A stretch of 5,465 bases of DNA from Candidatus Wolframiiraptor sp. EX4484-121 (GTDB lineage: Archaea; Thermoproteota; Nitrososphaeria_A; Caldarchaeales; Wolframiiraptoraceae): the NCBI GenBank assembly GCA_002255105.1, contig NJEK01000051.1:1-5465 (forward strand). Reading direction: 5' to 3'. The notes under the pieces were generated by a model. The model saw only the letters and a program-made list of their open reading frames with translations. It was not told the DNA's origin and did not search any database. Shown here piece by piece: positions 1 to 4,359 of the stretch (position 1 is the first letter of the stretch; each line of letters begins with the position of its first letter). The position numbers and the translations under genes were made by a program.

Positions 1-378
1 CGTCTCAGCAACTATCACCTGCAGCGGGTTCGCGGTCGCCGCCAGAATCGAGCAGACCTCCGGAACGCTCTTCAGCCTCTGCATCACGTTTATCGGATAC
101 ATCTTCCTCATGTAGATTATGAATGTGTGGCCGCATCCGATCCTGTATAGGGTTTCTGAGGCGAGCTTGCGGAGCTCCTCGTCCGTCCCTTCATGCCTTA
201 TCAGACATGGGCCGCTCGCCTCAGCGAACGCTAATCCAAACTTCGCCCCCGGAACCGTGTTCACAACTGCCTCATAGATGTCCTCGACGCTCTTTATGAA
301 GTGGGTTATCCCGAGGATGACGTTGCATCCCTCCGGAACATCGACCTTAACGACCTCAAACCTGATCTCGGCGCTCAT
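1..378 (-). CDS. Adenosine-specific kinase family protein (C-terminus cut off by window edge)
   Basis: Reading the minus strand from an ATG at 378 gives 126 residues with no stop before the window edge; the family is about 165 residues long, so roughly 40 C-terminal residues are missing. The sequence matches my memory of the archaeal adenosine-specific kinase family (formerly DUF355): VPEGCNVILG at about 14-23, THFIKSVEDIYEA at 25-37, then KFGLAFAEASGPCLIRHEG at 46-64, GCGHTFIIYMR at 81-91 and PEVCSILAATANP at 106-118. Family knowledge: small cytoplasmic proteins, structurally characterised in Pyrobaculum, that bind adenosine/AMP; the kinase role rests on few experiments. The gene starts 40 nt after the prenyl synthase stop, so it is probably co-transcribed with it. 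A GATC lies five nt before the ATG; there is no GGAGG-type site. Family call is strong; exact activity is inference. Confidence 0.9.
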   Translation of the reverse strand, partial: MSAEIRFEVVKVDVPEGCNVILGITHFIKSVEDIYEAVVNTVPGAKFGLAFAEASGPCLIRHEGTDEELRKLASETLYRIGCGHTFIIYMRKMYPINVMQRLKSVPEVCSILAATANPLQVIVAET

Positions 379-418
379 ATCTTGATCGGATTCCCGGATG
401 GAATTAAGGATTACCCGG

Positions 419-1480
419 CTAATATTCTCTGGTTATCAGGAAGCTTGCGAGGAGTTCGAGTTTCCTCCTCCTCACGGGATCTGGTATGGCCCTTCTCAGG
501 GACTTCATGGCCTCCTCCGCGAGCCTCCTAGAAACCTCCTTGGCATACTCTATCGAGCCGGATTTCCTGAGAAGACCTATCGCCTCCCTGATCAGGGATC
601 TATCCCCGGTCCGCATGTCCAAGATCTCCTTAAGCCTCCTTGCATCGGGTTCAGGCAGGTTCCTCAGGGCGTGAATCACCATCAAGCTCCTCTTCCCCTC
701 CTTGATGTCTCCGCCGATCTCCTTACCATACTTCGCCTCATCCCCAACCACGTTCAGGATATCGTCTTGGATCTGGAAGGCCGCGGCCGCGAACTCAGCG
801 AATCTCCTCAAGTTTTCCTCGACCTCCTTAGATGCGTCCGCCATTATAGCGGCGATCTCAACCGAGAATCCGGCGAGGGCCCCGGTCTTCAGCAGGGTCA
901 TCTCGAGATATTGTTCCTCATCCACGTCCTCAACCAATCCTTTATGCCATGCTATATCCATCCCCTGCCCGAAGCTCAGCTTGATCATGGTCTTAACATA
1001 CTCCTCCAGTATCCTGAGCCTCTTCTCCCGATTGATTCCGAGTTTTTCGAGGATTAGGATCGGCAGATAATACATGGTGTTTCCCATGTTTATCGCTATA
1101 TCCTCCCCATAGATCCTGTGGACGCACGGCTTACCCCTCCTAAACTCGCTCCCATCCTCCACGTCGTCGACGGCCAAGGTTCCATTATGTATCGCCTCAG
1201 GGATCACGGTTAGGGGAGCTATATCCTCGACCTCTCCTCCAAGGGCTTCATAGGCCATGAGCATGAGGGCCGGCCTCCACCTCTTCCCACCCCTATCGAG
1301 CAGATCCCAGAACGGCTTCAGAATTCCCTCATTTATCGATCTCGCCTCATATCTATACATGGGCTTCCCCAAGAACTCCTCTATTCCACGTTCATCCACC
1401 CACCTCGGAATAAACCTCTCAAGCTCGCGGTTAACTAGCTTAGCGTAGCTCGATAAGATCTCCATGAAGTCCTCATCCAA
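419..1480 (-). CDS. Trans-polyprenyl diphosphate synthase (GGPP/FPP synthase family)
   Basis: Condenses isopentenyl diphosphate onto allylic diphosphates; in archaea the C20/C25 products feed ether-lipid synthesis. The 353-residue product has the family motifs in order: GGKRWRP (64-70, isopentenyl-PP binding), first Asp-rich motif DDVED (105-109) followed by RRGKP (114-118), KT at 198-199, and QIQDDILN (236-243) as the second Asp-rich motif, then YGKEIGGDIKEGKRSL (251-266). The second motif ends in Asn (DDILN) rather than Asp, a variant also known in eukaryotic GGPP synthases. Gly100, five residues before the first motif, sits where many archaeal GGPP synthases carry Phe, so product length is uncertain. 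The start is TTG at 1480, with GATC four nt upstream. ATG at 1465, preceded by GAGG at five nt, is nearly as good and would shorten the protein by five residues. The adenosine kinase gene follows after 40 nt. Confidence 0.95.
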   Translation of the reverse strand: MDEDFMEILSSYAKLVNRELERFIPRWVDERGIEEFLGKPMYRYEARSINEGILKPFWDLLDRGGKRWRPALMLMAYEALGGEVEDIAPLTVIPEAIHNGTLAVDDVEDGSEFRRGKPCVHRIYGEDIAINMGNTMYYLPILILEKLGINREKRLRILEEYVKTMIKLSFGQGMDIAWHKGLVEDVDEEQYLEMTLLKTGALAGFSVEIAAIMADASKEVEENLRRFAEFAAAAFQIQDDILNVVGDEAKYGKEIGGDIKEGKRSLMVIHALRNLPEPDARRLKEILDMRTGDRSLIREAIGLLRKSGSIEYAKEVSRRLAEEAMKSLRRAIPDPVRRRKLELLASFLITREY

Positions 1481-1512
1481 CTCCGATCCCTAACGTTAGA
1501 GGTGGGGATAAG

Positions 1513-1521
1513 GATAATTAA
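1513..1521 (-). promoter_or_regulatory. Possible TATA box for the prenyl synthase gene
   Basis: On the minus strand the AT-rich stretch TTAATTAT lies between the nitroreductase stop (1532) and the prenyl synthase start. Its centre is about 37 nt before the TTG at 1480, so initiation about 26 nt downstream would give a leader of about 10 nt to the TTG, or about 25 nt to the alternative ATG at 1465. The match to an archaeal TATA element is moderate, and read-through from the nitroreductase gene is equally possible. Confidence 0.35.
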
Positions 1522-1531
1522 GGATTTACGG

Positions 1532-2293
1532 CTAGGTCTTGATCAAGTTCTCCTTCAAGAATTTTAGAATCTCGTCGTTCACCTTCTTCGACTCGTTCGT
1601 CAACTCGGTCTTGAGCCTTAGATAGTCGAGATACTTCACATCCATTCCAGCATACTTCCTTACGTAGTTCTCGACCTCCATATGTCTCTCAAGCTCTTCG
1701 AGATACTCTTTCAGCGCCTCCTCCGAGACCTCACCATACTTATCGACGTGGAGGACCTGATCTATCGGAAGTCTGGGTCTAAGCGGTGGAACCTCGCCAC
1801 GCTCACCTATGCAGAGGAGGATTAATGGGGTTACGCCCCTCGGTAGCTCGAATAGCTCCGAAAACCTCTTACACTCAACTAGTGGGCAGTCTAGGATTAC
1901 TGAGCCCAGCCCCAGCGCTTCGGCGGCGATTATCATATTCTCGACCATGAGGCCTGCGTCGAGGACTGCGAGAATAGATTCGATGGGGTGCTTGTCCGAT
2001 CGGAGTATATGCTCGTGGCCCAACATATCCAACATGATCCTCGTCCGATATAGGTCTGCGCATATCAGGAGGATCGCCGAGGCGCCCCTGACTATCCTCT
2101 CGTTACATAGTTTCGCGAGCTCCTCCCTCTTCCCCTCATCCTTGACCTGAATTATCGTGTAGGATTGTAGGTAGGTTGGAGCCCTGACCCCGGCCTCTAT
2201 GATGAGCCTTAAAACATCCTCCGAGATCTCCGAGGGCCTAAAAATCCTAACGCTCCTCCGATTCCTCAGCAGATTTAAGACGCTCCTAGCCAC
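1532..2293 (-). CDS. Nitroreductase-family FMN oxidoreductase with charged C-terminal extension
   Basis: A 253-residue protein of the nitroreductase/FMN reductase superfamily, NfsA/FRP-like in layout. Visible features: RNRRSVRIF (10-18, the Arg-rich FMN-phosphate segment near the N-terminus), ISEDVLRLIIEAGVRAPT (23-40), a strand-like ASAILLICADL (71-81), AVLDAGLMVENMIIAAEALGLG (109-130, dimer/FMN-site helix) and PRGVTPLILLCIGERGEVPPLRPRLP (151-176). These enzymes are usually soluble dimers that use NAD(P)H to reduce flavins, quinones or nitro compounds; the substrate here is unknown. Odd point: the usual APTxxNLQ-type segment reads APTYLQS (38-44), two residues shorter and without the Asn. 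Residues 195-253 form a highly charged, probably helical tail. GTG at 2293 is chosen because the reading frame upstream runs into the divergent tRNA gene, family similarity begins here and a TATA box lies at the right distance; TTG at 2305 is the alternative. Confidence 0.88.
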   Translation of the reverse strand: MARSVLNLLRNRRSVRIFRPSEISEDVLRLIIEAGVRAPTYLQSYTIIQVKDEGKREELAKLCNERIVRGASAILLICADLYRTRIMLDMLGHEHILRSDKHPIESILAVLDAGLMVENMIIAAEALGLGSVILDCPLVECKRFSELFELPRGVTPLILLCIGERGEVPPLRPRLPIDQVLHVDKYGEVSEEALKEYLEELERHMEVENYVRKYAGMDVKYLDYLRLKTELTNESKKVNDEILKFLKENLIKT

Positions 2294-2312
2294 CCCGATC
2301 CCCAAAGAAAAC

Positions 2313-2323
2313 CGGCTCAGCCG
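2313..2323. promoter_or_regulatory. Palindrome CGGCTCAGCCG, possible operator
   Basis: A perfect 5+1+5 inverted repeat between the TATA box and the start codon of the nitroreductase gene. A hairpin with a one-nt loop is unlikely, so a protein-binding dyad is the more natural reading. Its position, covering the region between TATA and predicted transcription start, suits repression. No regulator gene is present in the window to pair with it. Confidence 0.3.
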
Positions 2324-2324
2324 A

Positions 2325-2335
2325 CTTTTAAATAA
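2325..2335 (-). promoter_or_regulatory. TATA box of the nitroreductase gene
   Basis: Reading the minus strand, TTATTTAAAAG is a good archaeal TATA element. Its centre (about 2330) predicts transcription starting near 2304, about 11 nt before the GTG at 2293 and next to the alternative TTG at 2305, so the mRNA would be leaderless or nearly so. The palindrome at 2313-2323 lies just downstream of it, in the usual place for an archaeal repressor site. Confidence 0.55.
2327..2334 (+). promoter_or_regulatory. Possible TATA box (box A) for the tRNA-Cys gene
   Basis: TTTAAATA matches the archaeal box A consensus exactly when read on the plus strand, and is the same DNA as the minus-strand TATA box of the nitroreductase gene. 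Initiation would fall near 2355-2358, giving a 5' leader of about 27-30 nt to be removed by RNase P. No better TATA element lies closer to the tRNA; the intervening stretch is merely A-rich. Confidence 0.35.
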
Positions 2336-2384
2336 CCACGTAAAACTCAAAAACCCAAAATCCCATAGAAAATACCGAGGGAAT

Positions 2385-2500
2385 GCCCGGGTGGCCGAGC
2401 GGCTAGGCGGCGGGCTGCAGAGGTTAAGATCCGATAAAATACGCCAAGCCTTCAGGCGGAGACCCGCTCCACAGGGGTTCAAATCCCCTCCCGGGCTCCA
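2385..2500 (+). tRNA. tRNA-Cys (anticodon GCA) with a 41-nt intron and encoded CCA
   Basis: The cloverleaf folds fully. The acceptor stem GCCCGGG (2385-2391) pairs with 2490-2496. The D stem is 2394-2396 with 2406-2408, with a G13-A22 mismatch (2397/2405). The anticodon stem GCGGG (2410-2414) pairs with CCCGC (2463-2467). There is a five-nt variable loop (2468-2472), a T stem AGGGG/CCCCT and loop TTCAAAT (2478-2484). After removal of 2421-2461 the anticodon loop reads CTGCAGA, with the anticodon GCA at 2417-2419. The discriminator base is T at 2497, the identity base expected for tRNA-Cys, and CCA is encoded at 2498-2500. The mature length is 75 nt including CCA. The gene is divergent from the nitroreductase gene. 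Ser or Leu is excluded because the variable arm is short once the intron is removed. Confidence 0.95.
2421..2461 (+). other. Archaeal tRNA intron at canonical position 37/38
   Basis: A bulge-helix-bulge splice structure can be drawn. The central four-bp helix is CTGC (2415-2418) with GCGG (2456-2459), including one T-G wobble. The 5' bulge is AGA (2419-2421) and the 3' bulge AGA (2460-2462), directly next to the anticodon stem. Cutting after the second base of each bulge removes exactly 41 nt and joins G37 to A38. The inner helix is weak (GGTT 2422-2425 with AGCC 2447-2450, one wobble), leaving extra unpaired bases on the 3' side, so the motif is of the relaxed type. The splicing endonuclease is not encoded in this window. 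Confidence 0.85.
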
Positions 2501-2928
2501 TCCAAAAACTTTAGATCCCTAGCTTCGGACATGATCCTCGCAGTACGCTAGACCGGCCAACTCCTAAAACACTCTTCGCCTGCCGAGACCATCATGGGGT
2601 TCACATAGCCCACAAGCCGTAATCGGCGGTGATGTCAACTACTACCGACATTCCCCACCCAACTCCCTACTTTTACTTCTCAGCATACTCACTCCTTCAA
2701 GAGAATCGGCTTCAGGCTTTCAAGCGAGCTAAGGGTATATGCGTATTTTTATGCGGATTTGTAGATATCTCACGAACTTTCTGGAATCTTCGCTTTTGGC
2801 CCAGAATTTCTCTCAGGATGTCGGCGGCTACGAAGAACGTTCACGGAAGAGGTTGGGAATTCCAAATTTTTGGCCTCTCCAATCGAAAGGAATTTATTTC
2901 AGCCAACATACCCTTAACAAGATTCTCC
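2501..2928. other. 428-nt stretch with no recognisable gene
   Basis: No ORF here looks real. A frame open from a GTG at 2629 runs into the transporter, but its 100 extra residues resemble no known transporter N-terminus and are rich in Phe, Trp and Arg with no membrane pattern. A 66-residue plus-strand frame at 2739-2939 is also unrecognised. Small structures seen are a GCCG-TAAT-CGGC inverted repeat at 2616-2627, an imperfect tandem repeat of an 11-mer (TATGCGTATTT at 2738-2748 and TATGCGGATTT at 2750-2760), and CCAAATTTTTGG at 2862-2873. It could be a decayed gene or hold an unrecognised small RNA; I cannot support either. Confidence 0.5.
2890..2899 (+). promoter_or_regulatory. TATA box of the MFS transporter gene
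   Basis: AATTTATTT preceded by purine-rich CGAAAGG, a fair BRE plus TATA arrangement. The centre lies about 34 nt before the ATG at 2929, which predicts a leader of only about eight nt. This supports starting the protein at 2929 rather than at the upstream in-frame codons. Confidence 0.5.
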
Positions 2929-4077
2929 ATGAATTCTAGAAAGATCATATGGTTGCTAAGTTTTCTATCATTCATAGTTTATGCTGTGTCGGCTACCGAG
3001 ATAGGGCCCGCCCTATCCGAGATCCGATCCGAGTTCATGTTAAATGAGACTATAGCTGGGGTATTGGCGAGCCTACAGTCCTTAGCTGGAGTATTAGCGA
3101 TTCTCGGCGGCGTTCTCTCGGATATCTTCGGAAAGATGAGGCTCGTCTCATTCTCCTTGATTCTCATGGGATTGGGTACCCTAGCGATATTCTCCTCACC
3201 CCATATCTGGATACTCGCAGTGGCCTTATTCATCTTCGGATCCGGGACGGGCTTCTTCGAAGCATCCGTAAACGCCTTCGTTTCAGAAGTGTTCCAAGAT
3301 AAGAGAGGAATGGCGATAAACCTACTTCATATAGGCTGGAATATTGGGTCGACGATAGGGCCCCTGCTGGCGGCTTACGCGATCCTAACCTATGGAACTT
3401 GGAGGTTTGGATATCTCTTAGTGTCTCCATTCCTAATAGTTCTCTTTATTGCTACATGGATTCTGGCTAGAGGTTTCTCCCGTAACCGCGACGGGAAGCC
3501 TCGAGATCGTAGAGGCGTAGACTTGAAGATTATTTTGAGGGTTCTACCACTTATGTTAATCCCCTTTCTAATAGTCGCGGCCCAGCTAGGACTAACGACC
3601 TGGCTTCCTTCGATTCTCACCGATCAGGGGGTGTCCATAGCCGGAGCAAGCTTAACCGTAGGATTGTTTTGGGCGTTATGCGGAGTTGGAAGGCTGGTTT
3701 GGGCGCCCTTCATAGATAGGCTTGGATATTGGAGAGTGCTCGTTATTGCCGGAGGATGCTCAGCTCTCCTAATGTTTCTTGCAACCCTCCCCTCTCCAAT
3801 CTATGTAAGAATGATGCTATGGGCGTGTGCAGGATTCATTATAGGGCCGGCTTATCCGACTACCGTAGCGTGGATAACGGCGAGCTATCCTGAAATCGGC
3901 GGAACACTCTCAGGAACCCTCTTCACCTTCTCAACCCTAGGATCATTTGCCTCAGCAATCCTTGTAGGAACCTTATTCGATGCATTCGGATCCGTTATCG
4001 CTCAATTCTTCTTCCCACTACCCATACTAGTTGCAGCATTATTATCTTATCTAATGCGAGGAATCGGGAATACTTGA
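2929..4077 (+). CDS. Major facilitator superfamily (MFS) transporter
   Basis: A 382-residue, very hydrophobic membrane protein with the length and spacing of a 12-helix MFS permease. Loop 2-3 carries the family signature as GGVLSDIFGKMRL (60-72: Gly60, Asp65, Gly68, Lys69, Arg71). The second half carries the matching copy after helix 8, APFIDRLGYWRVL (259-271), so both six-helix halves are intact. The central hydrophilic loop is about 181-200 (rich in Arg, Asp and Lys). Other features are NLLHIGWNIGSTIGP (131-145) in helix 5 and GPAYPTTVAW (306-315) in helix 10. Such carriers move sugars, acids or drugs with protons or by facilitated transport; nothing here fixes the substrate. The start at ATG 2929 is chosen from the first helix and the TATA box; ATG at 2818 or GTG at 2629 would add unmatched sequence. 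It stands alone on the plus strand, and its base composition looks less GC-rich than the flanking enzyme genes. Confidence 0.9.
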   Translation: MNSRKIIWLLSFLSFIVYAVSATEIGPALSEIRSEFMLNETIAGVLASLQSLAGVLAILGGVLSDIFGKMRLVSFSLILMGLGTLAIFSSPHIWILAVALFIFGSGTGFFEASVNAFVSEVFQDKRGMAINLLHIGWNIGSTIGPLLAAYAILTYGTWRFGYLLVSPFLIVLFIATWILARGFSRNRDGKPRDRRGVDLKIILRVLPLMLIPFLIVAAQLGLTTWLPSILTDQGVSIAGASLTVGLFWALCGVGRLVWAPFIDRLGYWRVLVIAGGCSALLMFLATLPSPIYVRMMLWACAGFIIGPAYPTTVAWITASYPEIGGTLSGTLFTFSTLGSFASAILVGTLFDAFGSVIAQFFFPLPILVAALLSYLMRGIGNT

Positions 4078-4128
4078 AGGCGGTGGATGATTGAGAATAG
4101 TATCGCATAAATCTGCTCACGACATCTT

Positions 4129-4143
4129 TTCACAGAATGTGAA
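4129..4143. repeat. Inverted repeat TTCACA-gaa-TGTGAA
   Basis: A perfect six-bp dyad with a three-nt centre, starting about 50 nt after the transporter stop. It could be a short hairpin in the 3' end of the transporter mRNA or a regulator-binding site. No long T-run follows, so a terminator role is not supported by itself. Confidence 0.4.
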
Positions 4144-4170
4144 GCCGTATTGCGGCGAGGTCTAGAGAAT

Positions 4171-4224
4171 CCCCCTCGAGACTGGGAATCGTTAGGATCT
4201 TCAAAAGCTTAACTCGAAGGGGGG
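4171..4224 (+). repeat. Long-armed inverted repeat, possible mRNA hairpin
   Basis: CCCCCTCGAG (4171-4180) can pair with CTCGAAGGGGG (4213-4223) as ten bp with one bulged A (4217), enclosing a 32-nt loop. The G/C-rich stem would be stable even at high temperature. It lies between the transporter and the dehydratase gene, about 95 nt past the transporter stop, and could be a 3'-end structure, a processing site or part of a small RNA. No T-run follows. Confidence 0.4.
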
Positions 4225-4304
4225 TAGGATGGGTGAAGGTGATGGTATCTAAGCGATTGTTCTGGAAGCTTTCCCAGGCTCGTCGACGAAGTCTGGTCGA
4301 AAGT

Positions 4305-4316
4305 CCTTGATCAAGG
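4305..4316. promoter_or_regulatory. Perfect 12-bp palindrome CCTTGATCAAGG, possible regulator site
   Basis: The palindrome ends seven nt before the TATA box of the dehydratase gene, where archaeal activators commonly bind. Its core TGATCAAG recurs at 4350-4357, 42 bp downstream and about four helical turns away, on the other side of the TATA box. GATCAAG also occurs inside coding sequence elsewhere in the window, so chance is possible. Confidence 0.3.
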
Positions 4317-4322
4317 TGGTAG

Positions 4323-4331
4323 ATTTATATC
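4323..4331 (+). promoter_or_regulatory. TATA box of the isopropylmalate dehydratase/homoaconitase gene
   Basis: TTTATATC is a near-consensus archaeal TATA element. Its centre predicts transcription starting at about 4353, only about seven nt before the TTG at 4360. No in-frame ATG lies in the open frame just upstream, which supports TTG as the start. Confidence 0.6.
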
Positions 4332-4359
4332 TTGGGAGCTCGGGACAAATGATCAAGCC

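Noticed and set aside
398..1070. Long plus-strand frames opposite the prenyl synthase gene.
   Set aside because: They are antisense shadows of a gene with clear catalytic motifs on the minus strand.
2294..2482. Extension of the nitroreductase reading frame upstream to 2482 (63 more residues).
   Set aside because: It runs through the tRNA-Cys gene and through the TATA box; the extra residues match nothing in the family, while similarity begins at the GTG at 2293.
2385..2500. Class II tRNA (Ser or Leu) reading of the tRNA gene because of its 116-nt length.
   Set aside because: The extra length is in the anticodon loop as an intron; the variable loop is five nt, and GCA anticodon plus T73 discriminator identify Cys.
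2626..2730. Possible C/D box small RNA starting at GTGATGT.
   Set aside because: The C box is imperfect and no CTGA D box follows at a suitable distance.
2629..2928. N-terminal extension of the transporter frame (100 residues from a GTG).
   Set aside because: The residues do not look like a transporter N-terminus, the first membrane helix begins just after ATG 2929, and a TATA box lies about 34 nt before that ATG.
4242..4310. 22-codon ORF in front of the dehydratase gene, as a possible leader peptide.
   Set aside because: It lies upstream of the TATA box predicted for that gene, so it would not be on its mRNA; it has no run of Leu codons and no convincing ribosome site.
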